From NCBI RefSeq assembly GCF_033807575.1, contig NC_084707.1, positions 20,756,550 to 20,820,549 on the forward strand: a stretch of DNA of 64,000 nucleotides, written 5' to 3'. The notes beneath the pieces are model-generated. The model saw nothing but the letters and a program-made list of their open reading frames with translations, was not told the DNA's origin and did not search any database. Below are positions 31,321 through 42,997 of the stretch, piece by piece. Numbering within the stretch: the first letter of the stretch is position 1; every line of letters starts with the position of its first letter. The position numbers and the translations under genes were made by a program. The DNA is from Cydia pomonella. Taxonomy: Eukaryota > Arthropoda > Insecta > Lepidoptera > Tortricidae.

Positions 31321-33647
31321 GTAAGGTGTATAGTGACAAAATGCTCAATGTTCTATCATAGAGTATTGAAAGGATTAATAAATAGGTATAAATAGGAAAT
31401 AGAACATTGTAACATTGAAATCTAGTCGTACACTTTGTATCAACACCGCGAACTCTCCGAGAGATTAAATTGTATTTCGAGTGCCGTCATATAAATTTCA
31501 ATTGAAAGCTACCGACGCTATTAAGTCCGAAGCGATTCTAAGTTCGTGACGTCTTGTAAAAGGAAATTGTGTAGTTACACCTACATTTAGAGTGGATCTC
31601 AATTATGATCGAATCATGCACAGTCATACTACCATTCAATGTGCCGTTACTGCAATGACAGTCGGCCAATAGGCGTCCGTGCTTTCTCGTTCCCAAGTCA
31701 CGGCCAACCAGAAAAAAAGAATTGGAAATTTGTGGCCAGGATTTTTTAAACATCTAGCTGTGTTGCTATTTAAAAAACACGCAATGTCTCGGTTCAAGGT
31801 CAATGACACACTTTTCTGGATGAATAATTCATGTGAATTCGTAAAGAATTTGAAAAACTCTTTGCACCGTAATCATAGGCGTAATTATAATTCCTAGAGT
31901 GACTTTTGTGGCGTTCTCAAAATATTTCCACGCAGCGCAATTATATATTCATTACTGTTGTGCTCGGGCAAGACATTTTGGGTTATTAAGGACAAGACGA
32001 GCTTTTTGGACGAAGGCGCCTGGAGATGTCAGCTCTAGGCTATGAAACGATTTAAAATTCGGACCGAATGAATTACTACATGAAGTTCAGCCGACAAGAG
32101 ATGATAAATATTATGACGAATTGCGATGGTCGGTAATATATTTACGGCTGAGAATCTAACGATTTTGACGAGGATTATCATAGAGATCGTTCAATGACCG
32201 GAAGGCGTACGATATAGTCACATCATTTATAAATGTTATAAAAGTATTTTTTTAGTTACAAGGTCTAACCTTGATGTTTTGATACATTCTTTGAATTTAA
32301 CGCGCTATGGGTATTATATTGTATTGCATAATAATATATTTTTCTGTACCTATCGCTAAAGTTTTTCTCTAAAATTTACCAAGAATAAAAAAAGCGACTA
32401 GAACCTCGTTTTAAGAATATCGTAATTTGATCCTTACTGCAAAGAATAGCTTCTAAATTTCAAACATTCCGCCCGTCCATTCGGACATTCCCACGTTTTC
32501 AGTGCAGGCAGTATGCTAATTGGCGTCCACAATAGATGTTATCCGTACGTCTTCTCTCATAATTGCCTTAATAAGCAGAGTACAATCATAATCAAACAGA
32601 ATTACAAGCGGATTGAAACTGGGCTTTTTATTCGGCTATTGTTAGATAGCCGCCCGATGTGTGATTGCCAATCAGTCTTCATATTATATAGCGTTACTCA
32701 ACTCGTAGTGAATGATTTACAATGCTTGTTTAATTGTTTCCATAGTGTTATGTTTGTAACGTGACTTGCGTTAATTTTTAATGGTTTTATCCATCGAGGT
32801 ACATATAAGAATACAATTATTTTCTGTTGTCACTCATCTCATACGCTTTGTTTACATTTGTTGTTTTTACAACAGTAGGTACCTAATCCAGTATATTTAT
32901 GAAGAACATTTATTTACAGTCAAACTGCATTAATGTAAAAGTGTAGTTTTACAAAATAGTAGTTTGATGTGCGTCCATCATTATTTCAAAAACATAAAGC
33001 AGTGATGACATCTAGTGATGAGCATAGACAAACCGGAGGCTTCGCGGAAGAGCGGTGAACGACCCGGCCTCCCCGCACCGCCTAATTATCCTCCCCCTCC
33101 CCCGGTGGCGTCGGCCGTTGCGGTTTTGGTACATTTTCAAGGCATTAGAACGTTTTATTACTTTTTCAAAACTTACCTCTAAATTACTTCGGCTGAGAAA
33201 CTTTTAGCGTCACAAGGCAGTTCTTTATAAACACAACTTTTGGTAGGTACAAAGTTTTTTAATCGTACATATTTTAAATTCTAATACGGAATGCGCTAAA
33301 TACGTTGCATGCGCGTCAACAAACCAAGCGTTTACAATACAGGAGCGCGTTCTTCCCATGGTACCCGTGAGAAAGATTTCTATCCTCGTCCGCCATTCAT
33401 TTTTGTGCAAAAACCCGGGCGCATTCGGAAGCGCCCATGGAAAGGTCACACGAGAACTTGCAGTTTTTGAATTAAGAAAAAAAGGGTGCAAATTCATCGG
33501 ATGCAAGGCGAGCACGCCATCGTCGGCCGATGTTCCATTTTCAAAATTCTATTTATTTTTCAATCTCGCAAGTGGCCTGCTCGATTTTTATTTATTTATT
33601 TCATCGTTTTATGTGTTGCCATGCCAGTTATATCACATCACAGGTTA
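31321..33647. other. No supported gene; GC-rich islet at 33,030-33,125
   Basis: AT-rich with a GC-rich islet (CCTCCCCGCACCGCCTAATTATCC) that could be regulatory. On the minus strand a donor AGAG/GTAAGT at about 33,175 has no supported exon. Overlapping ORFs at 33,225-33,648 on both strands have no recognisable domain. Confidence 0.4.
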
Positions 33648-33780
33648 GAGTCGAACTAAGCTAACTATGTATTCCATTTGAAATGAAAAATTGTGGCAAT
33701 GTGTATTAATGTCAAGTTTCTATGAAAATATAACACTCATTCACTTTGTCCTCTTCAAGTAAATGCAAAGTTAGCTTTGA
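33648..33780 (+). mobile_element. MITE, AGAGTCGGACCAAGCTAACT family, copy 1
   Basis: Starts AGAGTCGAACTAAGCTAACT and ends GCAAAGTTAGCTTTGA, imperfect inverted ends. Shares ATGTCAAGTTTCTATGA with the copy at 54,465. No ORF. Confidence 0.6.
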
Positions 33781-34312
33781 AGGATTCTATATTTAAATTT
33801 GAATGTTCAAGCGGCCCTTAAAATTTATTGAATACAAGTTCATAGACATTTCAGGTACATATCTAAATAGTTGCGAGGTTGAAATAACAGTTATAGTTTT
33901 GTACATTTTGCGGTATCAGCGTTGATCGGCTCTCATTACGCCCCGGGACAATGCTTTCATAGCAAAGGATTTATGAACAATCGGTACCGCACGCTATGCA
34001 TTATAAAGGAAGCGCTTTATGATATGATATCACAATTTGTTAGGCAAAATACGTATTGTTTTGCTTGTATCTTGTTTGTTGGTTATTGTTTGTGTCACAT
34101 TCGAATAAGAATTTATAGAAGGTACAATGAAATTTAAATACCATAAACAATTATTTTATAACGTCAATTCAATAAATAATAAAATAAGTAAATATTATAA
34201 GGACATTCTTACACAAAACCGTTACCGTTGAACTTGAGTTTTATGTCAAATTAAGGATTTTTAGTAGTAAATGTTGCTCGTTTTAATACTTGTTGTTATT
34301 TTGTTGTTACAG
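33781..34312. other. No feature seen
   Basis: AT-rich; right part is the intron-like, T-rich lead-in to the candidate exon at 34,313. Confidence 0.35.
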
Positions 34313-34356
34313 ATTGTGCAATGGAACATGGAAAAAATGACAAAGGATTTTTATAG
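34313..34356 (+). CDS. Candidate 44-nt internal mini-exon
   Basis: A long T-rich tract ends in a clean acceptor (TTTTGTTGTTACAG), and the segment ends ATAG/GTGAGT, a near-perfect donor. Frame 1 is fully open and reads IVQWNMEKMTKDFY; frame 2 has an internal stop and frame 3 ends in TAG. It would start in phase 0 and end in phase 2, so at least one further exon is needed between it and the 5,247 candidate if both belong to one gene. No family recognised. Splice signals are among the best in the window; exon status is inferred. Confidence 0.38.
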
Positions 34357-34799
34357 GTGAGTAAAAAGAAGCATTATTTTTATTATAATACCTCCTTCAT
34401 TTATTTTAAGAGGCACAGCGTTATCTTAATGGACGGAATGCGGGCTCGTATTTTAGCTGCTTTCGTGTATTTTGTTCCAACGTTTGCACGAAAAACGGTT
34501 AGGTGTCTTACAAAAATATTGGAAGCCAAAACATTTAGTGTTTTATTTAAATATTATACACCTTTTAATATTGATAGACTCGTAAACAATCTACATTTAA
34601 ACTACAGATAAGAAATTCGAAAAGCCATAGGTAAACATTATCTACCATAAAACATCCATTACTAAACAAGTTTACATAGTTTCTACCGCTTTTTTTAGTA
34701 AAAATCCGGTTGCTATTTTTATAAGCTGACAGTAGTTATTCGAAATAATGTCTAGTAAAACGAGGAACATGGTAATTGCCATGACGTTCACAACCGCAG
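34357..34799. other. No feature seen
   Basis: AT-rich; the ORF at 34,357-34,611 starts at the donor of the preceding candidate exon and has no recognisable domain. Confidence 0.35.
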
Positions 34800-35042
34800 G
34801 TACGTTTCTAGCTGTCACGCAACGATGCCCGCCCCTACTCCGGCGCTCTTCACACGCCTCCGAACTCCGTGCCCATTTCCAGTCCGCTCGTACATCGCTA
34901 CAGTCATTCGTCGGTGATACTGTATAGTGCTAACATGTGCCGCAATGGACAGTGAAATACTGAAAACTGACATAAACTTGAAGTGATTGAGAGGTGCAGT
35001 GTTAAGTTAGCGAAGTCCAAGGTCCTCGGAGTGTTATTTTAG
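34800..35042 (+). promoter_or_regulatory. Possible 5' leader exon of a plus-strand gene
   Basis: A balanced, non-repetitive stretch in AT-rich surroundings. TCATTC at 34,904-34,909 matches the initiator consensus TCAKTY, the leader-like sequence AGTGAAATACTG ... AAGTGATTGAG follows, and TTTTAG/GTTAGT at 35,042/35,043 could be a donor. No TATA box or DPE in register. Weak evidence. Confidence 0.25.
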
Positions 35043-36652
35043 GTTAGTGAAATAGGAATAAATTACATAATAATTTTGTAGAATAGGTAAGAAATATGCT
35101 GACATCATATTTCGCCATCTATTTCTAAGTTACTTTAAAATACGATTCATGCAAAGCGTATGAGCAATAATGTCATGACAAGCGTCAAAGGTTTAAGAGC
35201 GTCAGGTTCAGGTAAAGGTTCAAAACGGACAACCCATAACGAGCTAGTGAATTCTATTGGCTATTCCAAAAACAAATTTAGAATCATTTTGTCGGACCAA
35301 ATAGAAAATTGTGTGCATTAGTAAAAAATATACCTACTACAATCAAATAATTTTACAAAAGTGTTTGCATCATGTATTCATAAGCACATTTTAATGTTCC
35401 GTCCAAAGTTCATTGAAATTGAGGCGTCAGTATTAACGGTACGTGTAATTTGTGAACCTACTTTAAATTACTGCTTAGCATTTATTTATTCTTTGATTAG
35501 CAATTTTAATTTATATTAATTGGAAAGAGTAGGTATTAAAATAGATTTTAGTTTAATCACATAGGTATTTTATATCTGTTTAATGTTAATGAGGAAGATT
35601 TTCCAGTAGCTACGCTTTCGCGGAGATGGAATATTTTAAGTTTGCAAAACAAGCAAACACATCATAAACAATAATATATTAATGCATTTGATAAAATTTA
35701 CATTCAAATTCAACTCAACATAACCAATAACTTATTAGTCAACGCATTAGGTACTTAAATTGTTTTTGTTATTTGATGTCATGTCAACTCCTGGTTCCAA
35801 GTGAAACACATCACAATAATTTTATAATGTACCAGAGAGAAGTTAATAAGGAAAGATTAAAAGTAAATTAATAATGGCGCCCAAAGCCTCGACATTCGAT
35901 ATTCAAATTCCGGTCTCGCTTCGGGGTCGACGTCTTTGTAATTGAAGAAAAAACAAGTCGATTGTCTATGGTTGGATGTTTGTGCGAAGTGTTTTATTGC
36001 CAATTGTAATTGACATTTGTTAATTATTATTGGGCTTGTTAATAGATTATCCGTCTAAAAATAACTTTGTGTTTACAAAAGTAATTTAATCGGATTATGT
36101 ATAGTTTGGGTTAATGAAAAGGCAAATGTCACTAGTGTCAAATGTGCCACTTATTTTTCGTGTCGGTTGAGGGCTGTATTGCGTTCTATTTCAAATTATA
36201 AATGTAAATTTTATTATAACTATCAATAATTTCATGTCAGAAGGTAGCAGTGTCATCTTACCATCGGCAGTCATCCAGCGTCCTGAAAAACTTTTTGTAT
36301 GAACTGAGTGTGTAAAGTGCCATAATGATTTTGAATTTGTCACCTCGCTTACATTTTCAATTCAAATTAATGTTTATGATCTTAGAAGTGTGTGGTGCAG
36401 CGTTTAACTTTTAAGATATGCCGATAACGGTCGCAATTTGTGTAATTTGACTAATTTTACTACCGCGATACAGCGGAACTGGAACGGGAAAATATCCCGT
36501 AAATTTTACAACTTTGAGCTTAATTCAGAAACGAGATATTCAATACACTACAATACAATGTTCTTTATTGTTCACTGATATTAAATAAAACACAAAAGGA
36601 GTTTAAACGGAATATTTATAAGCCTAAATTTGATTCCAATTTTGTGTTCAGT
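35043..36652. other. No supported gene
   Basis: AT-rich. A slightly richer stretch at 35,875-35,945 carries CGGTCTCGCTTCGGGGTCGA but no other signal. Confidence 0.4.
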
Positions 36653-36760
36653 GGGCCTACCGCGATCCACGTTAGATGTATTGCCTCCTTGTCACACTTA
36701 CGTACGAATTTACAAGTGCGACAGAGAGGCAACACGTCGAACGTGGTTCGCGGTAGGCCC
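36653..36760. mobile_element. Hairpin MITE, GGGCCTACCGCGA ends
   Basis: GGGCCTACCGCGATCCACGTT on the left pairs with GGGCCTACCGCGAACCACGTT (reverse complement) on the right, and the arms continue through TTGCCTC and the CACTT(A)CGTACG loop, so nearly the whole 108 bp folds back. ORFs in this area on both strands are a consequence of the palindrome. Confidence 0.75.
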
Positions 36761-37041
36761 TCTGATTCTGATAAGGCCGCGGAAATTGAAAGTCGAAATT
36801 TCGTTATCTGCCTTTCTGTCACTTTTGCATATTCGAGCGATAGAGAGGTGCGTTGATAGGGAGCGGGGGCAATCATCCATTTAGTTTTAATACTATTTTG
36901 ATATGTCAAGTACATAAATATTATAAAACCGTATGTTATTAAAAGAGGAATATTTCAATAGTAGAAACACTACTTATATAAATCAGTTCCCGAAATCGGC
37001 TATGAAATTTGAAATATAATATGAGTCCTTAAGTACGACGT
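36761..37041. other. Repeat-like sequence, not defined
   Basis: 36,770-36,850 (AAGGCCGCGGAAATTGAAAG ... CGAGCGATAGAGAGG) resembles a common lepidopteran dispersed sequence with CGATAGAGAGG and GTCACTTTTGCATAT words. Ends are undefined. Confidence 0.3.
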
Positions 37042-37245
37042 CACAGCCAAATAACACTAGACCCTACTCATAGTGTTGTGTTCCTGCCGGTGAGTAAGGG
37101 TGCCAGAGCTCAACGAGGGTGGGAGGGGGTTAGGGTCGGCAACGCGCATGTAACTCCTCTGGAGTTGCAGGCGTACATAGGCTACGGATACTGCTTACCA
37201 TCAGGCAGGCCGTATGCTTGTTTGCCACCGACGTAGTATAAAACG
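37042..37245 (+). mobile_element. Non-LTR/SINE-type element, copy D, 5'-truncated
   Basis: Starts inside the element at ACAGCCAAATAACACTAG and ends CACCGACGTAGTATAAAA. Its truncation point is close to that of copy A (15,936-16,131). Confidence 0.65.
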
Positions 37246-38225
37246 TCATATATAAGCTATATTAGATCCGAAAAAATATTTTTACCTAAGTTTTCATACA
37301 CTCGCCGAAGTCAAAAATGGTAATATGTTCCTACATGTACATTTATAGTGATTTTGCGACGACGGAGATATCTCGACTCGGCCCGGACACCTTAAATTTT
37401 ACAATATTGAGGATTGCTCGTTAATGGCGATGTTAAAACAATATTAACGCCTTAACGTATATGTGGGCGTCATATATTTCGGATTTTATGGCTTATCGAA
37501 AGACAATGACAGTTTATTTGGCAATATAAATGCTTTTAATTATAAGTTGGCAATATATTGCTGTAAATTTATGCAAATTACGTAATTGTCAATTAGCGAT
37601 AATATGGATGTTTCCCGTATGATTTCATACCATGCACAAAATAAAGCACCAGATAATTACTTAGTAAAGTACATATTAGAAAAACATACAACAGTTATTC
37701 TTGGTCACAATTTCTATTTAATACATCGGGTGGAACTAAAAAAAGTGGGTGACCGTGGCGCGACTTGTGTAGTTTTCATATAAATTCCATATTGACGAAT
37801 CATTTTGACAGTGCTAAAAAAGTAACTGATTTGACTAGTGGGAAAGTTATATCAATAACGTCAGAAACAATTTCCCTTCTTAATTATTTTTTAAATGTCT
37901 ATTAAAAATTATTAACCTTATACTGACGTCTTCATTCAAAATTATTGTGGAATATACAATAATTATAATAACTGTGCAACACCTGAGATCCTTAAAAGAA
38001 TATAAAACTTGTGCAGTCTATGATGTTATTAAGCAGTATTCACACGATTAAACACAACGGTCTTGTAAGAACGAGACATGTAAGGTCATTGATCTCCCTA
38101 TCTCTCTCTAGCTTGAAATGATTGCTCTATTGGGTAGTGTAGACGCAGGTTTAATAATTGGCTGTTTGAATTATTTTTTCTTAGTAGATGCAAGGTTTTA
38201 AAATCTAATAAACAATTAAGTAATA
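37246..38225. other. No supported gene
   Basis: AT-rich; the ORF at 37,586-37,783 has no recognisable domain. Confidence 0.4.
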
Positions 38226-38344
38226 TATACTCTGGCAATCCCACTTTGTCAGTAGAAATAGGCGCGAAATTAAAATTTTCTATGGAAGGGAAACCCTTCG
38301 CGCCTACATTTTTCTACTGACGGAAATGGTTTGCCAAACTATAG
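38226..38344 (+). mobile_element. MITE of the TATAGTYTG family, copy 2
   Basis: TATACTCTGGCAATCCCACT on the left and TATAGTTTGGCAAACCATTT on the right (reverse complement). The core CAGTAGAAATAGGCGCGAAA and CCTTCGCGCCTAC matches copy 1 at 3,076. Confidence 0.65.
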
Positions 38345-39099
38345 ATTTACAACTTCCCGTCCGTCCGCTGAAAAAGAACAATTATGTTTTTTTTTACTTT
38401 GTCCATAATGAAGACCATCCCGTACTATGTTTGCTACAATAAGTTGATCATTTCCGAGTATATTGAACAAGAATAAATAAAAAAAAATAGTGTCCGACCT
38501 AAGTTTTGCTTTCAGTTTCGGCATAAAAGTCATGTTTCGGCCGAAGGTTCGGTTTCTTCCAAAACACTGCCGAAATTTTCGGTTGCGCCGCAACCGTTGT
38601 TGGGGAGGTGTCCATTGGCGACGGTTATCGCATATCATCAGGCTATTCGTCTACTCGTTTGCCTCCTACGTCACAAAAAACTGTATTAGTTTTACTGAAT
38701 AACATACTTGCAAATCGCAATCAATAAGGAACTGGCGACACTCAGCCTGATCGACTACTCTAACTAGTTTCGTATTCCCAGTTTTTCACTCACACAACTT
38801 AAGTTATTCGTTGTACCACGTCAATAAATTAACCTTAATTATGCTTTAAATGGTATTTTCGCATGTTTATGGTAAATGCTCCAGTTGTTAGAGTTATAAA
38901 TCTCGGTGCAATTATAATAAAAACTGTTTTACTGCTAAAGTATTGCTAGTGATTGAAATAGTTGCAGCGAGTCGGAAGAAAGTTAATTATGCGGTTTAGT
39001 TTAAATTAACGAGCTATGAAACACTGATTTGATGTATTGCTATTAGAGTAATAGTCCCACCTTATACCTTATCCAGCTGGATCAATGATTTAATTAACA
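38345..39099. other. TTCGGCCGAA-rich repeat fragment, otherwise empty
   Basis: 38,510-38,590 carries GTTTCGGCCGAAGGTTCGG and CCGAAATTTTCGG, a phrase pattern common in insect repeats. Its palindromic nature produces ORFs on both strands (38,339-38,702). No other feature. Confidence 0.4.
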
Positions 39100-39102
39100 T
39101 TA

Positions 39103-39489
39103 GGGCTTGTACACAAATCACGGGAGGGTTTTTAGGCTACTTTTTTGACCCCCCCTCCCCCTTGGTGATATTTGAAGAGGTTCTTGGCTAACCTCCCCTC
39201 CCCCACATAACCTCACGTGTATTTTTATTTTATATTTTCATTCAACCTATAAATAGTATTGTATGGAGTAAATCTTGTGTTTACTCGCTATTTTGAACTG
39301 CCAAGTGAAGATTTATGTTTAACGAAACCGAGAAAAATTATGTGGCAGATATTTTTTTTTGGTTTCCATCACTATAAAAAAATACACGTGAGATTTCCTT
39401 ATACCCCCCCTCCCCCAACGTGATCTGTCGTGATTTTTTCGTGACCCCCCTCCCCCCTATCGAACCTCGCGTGATTTGTGCACAAGCCC
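39103..39489. mobile_element. PIF/Harbinger-type MITE, 387 bp
   Basis: Ends GGGCTTGTACACAAATCACG and (reverse complement) GGGCTTGTGCACAAATCACG, with TTA on both sides (39,100-39,102 and 39,490-39,492). C-runs such as CCCCCCTCCCCC recur in the interior of both halves. No ORF. GGG ends plus a 3-bp TTA duplication fit PIF/Harbinger. Confidence 0.8.
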
Positions 39490-39492
39490 TTA

Positions 39493-40689
39493 CCTACTGA
39501 AAGCTGTTAGATTAGAATAGGTTATGACCGGTTTTGGTGAAGATATTGCGAAATTTTGTACAAGGGTGGCTATGATGCTATTGTGAAGTTGCTCAATCTA
39601 AAACCCTGTCATGTATCGAGGACGTCCTGTTTTTATAACGTCCTCATTACGTTCTTAGCTTAATCATTGTACATATTTGGATGCTCGGGTAAATAGTAGG
39701 TGACTGTGTAGAAAAAAAAGTTGGCAATAAAAACGTTACAAAGATATCATAAACGGGAGAACCTCTTATGCCAACTGCCCTTTTGCTCACAATCTATAAC
39801 TAATTTACCCAGTTATTATCCTAACTTAACCATTAGCTTCGCCGCTGCACGTCTAAGTATCGGTACCGACTTTTATTGACTTCCTCTGACCCCTAAGTAA
39901 AAAGTCATCAATACCTATACCCCCATACGTTACCCCCACATAAAGGCCTCGCAAATTCCGTTAGTCGTTAAAGCGGGCGCGTGCGTCGTGACATGTGCCT
40001 GCGCACCTGCGCGCCAACTGCTCGCGTCATTCTGTGGACCCCTTTACTGTGCCTGGAATATTCCCTTCACAGGCGTCATTTTTTTGGGATCATCATATAT
40101 CAGTAAGTTAAAAATTCTTTTGAACTTGCAGCTTGGACTACAAAAGGTTTACTACCTACATAATCGAACTTTTTTTATTAACATACAGTGTTATTATTAA
40201 ATATAGTCGCCGCCCCAAAAAATTCAACAATGAGTTTGACTGTGGGGTCGTCGCAATGTAGTTGACTACGGTGATGTTGAAAACATTGCTGTTTGCGACT
40301 AGTTATATGATACTCTGAGTCAAAAACAAATTTAAACTACGCTACCATGCACTAGGGAACTATTGTGAACCTGAGTTCAGCTGGAAAACAGCCCGTCGTT
40401 TCGAGCTTTCAAGCCTTGTTAGTATATACCGAGATGATTCTATTTAATACTTGTAAACCCAAGCAACCCAAAATTCAGCGGTTGTTATTTCTGTAATTTC
40501 AAAGGAATTTATATAGATACATACTGCCTTGTAAAGTAATCATAACTTTCTATATGTTAGTAGGTATATTCTATAATAATACTAACATCTTTTTCACCAC
40601 TTGTCACACAACGCCTTCAGCTTTCACAGATATTTTTGGACATTAAGTACGAGTAGCTGACACAATCCTGCGAGAACGAGAGTTGTAGG
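39493..40689. other. No supported gene; possible microexon at 40,073-40,102
   Basis: A good acceptor (TATTCCCTTCACAG) and a donor (ATCA/GTAAGT) enclose 30 nt that is open in all three frames, which is uninformative. 39,960-40,030 is CpG-rich. The ORF starting 39,988 has no domain. Confidence 0.3.
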
Positions 40690-40691
40690 TA

Positions 40692-40947
40692 ATGGCTCCT
40701 CTACACGATGGCCCAGCGCTGGACTAGCGAGATGGCCATCCATGCGATGGTTGATAGCACACGCTATGGCATGGGCCACGTGTAGATGCATCCGCACCAT
40801 GGCACTAGTTTGATGTGCTGACGAAAAACCGACACCGTGGCCATCCCATCGCCATCCCGCTGCGCCTTTAGCCATCTGACACCACTACCCTCTCTACACG
40901 CCCAACATAGTGGGCCAGTATGATGGCCCATCGTATAGAGGAGCCAT
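40692..40947. mobile_element. MITE with ATGGCTCCTCTAYACGATGG ends
   Basis: ATGGCTCCTCTACACGATGG on the left and ATGGCTCCTCTATACGATGG (reverse complement) on the right, with TA at both outer edges. The interior has repeated CCATCGCCATC and CCATGCGATGG words. Its right part (from 40,820) is duplicated at 41,148-41,297. The overlapping minus ORF at 40,624 is MITE sequence. Confidence 0.7.
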
Positions 40948-40949
40948 TA

Positions 40950-41108
40950 GGCCGGGGTCGTTTTCACCCGCCGCCCGCGGCCGACAGCGGCGTCCCCCAC
41001 GCGGCGGGCGAAAACGACCACTCCCGAGCATTCCCGAACATACCATTCAGACGCCGCGGGCGGCGGGCCGCTGTCGGCCGCGGGCGGCGGGTGAAAACGA
41101 CCCCGGCC
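40950..41108. mobile_element. GC-rich PIF/Harbinger-type MITE, 159 bp, perfect 42-bp inverted ends
   Basis: The first 42 bases (starting GGCCGGGGTCGTTTTCACCC) are exactly the reverse complement of the last 42. TTA flanks both sides (40,947-40,949 and 41,109-41,111). It is much richer in GC than its surroundings, and the perfect arms imply recent insertion. It lies at the edge of the 40,692 MITE; the duplicated copy at 41,148-41,297 lacks it and shows the uninterrupted site. No ORF of its own. Confidence 0.85.
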
Positions 41109-41147
41109 TTACACTAACTAATAGACAATAAACACTACCGTTGTGCA

Positions 41148-41297
41148 GACGAAAAACCGAGACCGTGGCCATTCCATCGCCATCCCGCCGCGCCTGCCAT
41201 CGGACACCACTACCTTCTCTACACGTCCATCATTGTGGGCCAGTACGATGGCCCATCGTATAGAGGAGCCGTAACACTAACTAATAGGCAATAAACG
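41148..41297 (+). repeat. Direct duplication of 40,820-41,133 without the nested MITE
   Basis: Repeats ACGAAAAACCGA, CCATCGCCATCCCG, GATGGCCCATCGTATAGAGG and ACACTAACTAATAG in the same order as 40,820-40,949 plus 41,109-41,133. At the point where the first copy has TTA-insert-TTA it reads GAGGAGCCGTAACAC. Confidence 0.8.
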
Positions 41298-41937
41298 ATT
41301 TCTCGATCTCATTCTCATTAAAGTCATCATAACTGGATAAAGTATGATATCTACTTAAAAACATAGTGTAAAATACCGGTGTATAAACTGCAAACGCTTA
41401 ATATCTCTTCGTCAAGGGAAGCTGATAAAGTTTACAGTTGTTACAAAGTATTCAAACCGGTGGGAACCAAGTTCTATGGACGCTCTGGGTAATTTATTTG
41501 AAATTATGTACATATTAAGCCACAATGTATAGCCAATATCATGAAGTAAGGACGCAAAGGAACTGCGTGTAACATGTAACAAACGATTGAAGCTCATAAA
41601 ATAAACAACAAATATAATGACGACTTATTTCATAACTGATCATAATCGACTTATCGATATTTTGCGCTGATATTTGATCCACCAGAACGCTTGTTCTGTG
41701 CCTTTAGATCTGTAAGATTATATTAATTGAAAGCCTTGCTTATTGAATTTTTTTTGCCGTCTCCAACTCCATACAAGGATAGATGTGCTCGAGGAGCAAG
41801 TCTGTATTAATAAAATTAAGTCGAAATTAACAATCTTAATTGATTTAAAAAACGCGTGTTTTCCAAAATTCCTGTACTTTTCAACTCATTCTTGATTTAT
41901 GTCCGAACGGTTTACATTTCTGATATTGAGATTAACG
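41298..41937. other. No supported gene
   Basis: AT-rich; the ORF at 41,412-41,597 (minus) has no domain. Confidence 0.4.
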
Positions 41938-42081
41938 GCCCGATACTAACTTTAACATACGTCAAGTATTAGGTCTAGATACGATATGGATCGGATATGT
42001 CAGTGTCAAAAGTGACGTTTTTGTTTGAAGAAATGATCGGATTCATAATATTTGACGTATCTTAAACTTCGAATCGGATGG
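41938..42081 (+). mobile_element. MITE, CGGCCCGAT ends, with TGTCAAAAGTGACG core
   Basis: CGGCCCGATACTAACTTTAA on the left is an imperfect inverted partner of ATCCGATTCGAAGTTTAAG (reverse complement) on the right; both are followed by ATACGTCAA. The core GTCAGTGTCAAAAGTGACG and TTTGAAGAAATG is shared, inverted, with the element at 42,998. The end resembles that at 8,505. Confidence 0.6.
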
Positions 42082-42455
42082 TATGAACTTGATACTCGTA
42101 TAAATATATATTTGTATTAGTAACAAAGTGGGGGCGTAGCATTAAGAGAAACTCAATCGCTGGTTCCCCAAAGGTCAGTTCTAATTTAAATGCAATGCTA
42201 TCACGATTCATCCCCGGTGTGGGCAAATAACTGATTCGATTTCCAGATGTTTAACTGTTCAATATTTGTTTCAGATTAAATGAACGCGTAACTAGTAAGT
42301 AGATAGGCAAATAGAGCTCCGATTACTCGCGTCACTGGCCGACGATTCTGATGTGAGCAAATACGTGTAATCGTGACGCGACGTCACAGGGAAATTACGG
42401 CTTTATACACAATTCATCAAACTTATTTCACCTAAAGGGTAAGTTATTCATAACA

Positions 42456-42590
42456 TATAGTCTATCAAGCCATTTCCGTCAGTAAAAAAAAACGGCAAAT
42501 TTCAAAAATGTAGGCGCAAATGGTTATCGTCCCTTAGAAAAATTGAATTTCATGCCTTTTTCTACTGACAAAGTTATATGACCGCCTATA
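42456..42590 (-). mobile_element. MITE of the TATAGTYTG family, copy 3 (inverted)
   Basis: TATAGTCTATCAAGCCATTT on the left and TATAGGCGGTCATATAACTT on the right (reverse complement). Contains GGCAAATTTC and TGTAGGCGC in reverse orientation relative to 3,076. Confidence 0.6.
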
Positions 42591-42889
42591 CATTGGTTGG
42601 TAGGTTTTGACTTCACCTCATCTAATTCTCGCGTAACAAGAAATAAAAGGGTTACACAGAAAAGCAGAAAAAGTTTCTTTGAAAAAAGGAACACTTTTAC
42701 TGACATTCAAGTTTCGTTTGTAAATTATTTCTATTATAGACCACTCAATACGTACTCTTACATCTTTAACTTTAAGAAACATGGCAGACAAATTATTATT
42801 AGGTGGATCTCTATGCGATCGGAAAATAGGAATTTAATTGAAAAGGTTGGTTTGTCTTCCAGGCCAATTCGAGCTTTAGTTATTCGTAT

Positions 42890-42993
42890 AGTTGTGCCGT
42901 TCTCCAGAACGTTCTCTGTTTTGTATGGGGAACGTTCTCGCTCGAGAATATTTCGCATAGTAAATGGAGAACGTTCTCGACAACGGCACAACT
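42890..42993. repeat. Hairpin with AGTTGTGCCGTT arms and GAACGTTCTC repeats
   Basis: AGTTGTGCCGTT at 42,890 is inverted at the right end (AACGGCACAACT), and GAACGTTCTC, itself a palindrome, occurs three times inside. A 147-codon plus ORF (42,597-43,040) spans this and two MITEs and is therefore not a gene. Confidence 0.6.
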
Positions 42994-42997
42994 CTAA

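Noticed and set aside
36616..36915. ORFs on both strands
   Set aside because: They are produced by the hairpin MITE at 36,653-36,760 and neighbouring repeat-like sequence.
40073..40102. 30-nt plus-strand microexon
   Set aside because: Open in all three frames and flanked by no other exon evidence; splice sites alone are not enough.
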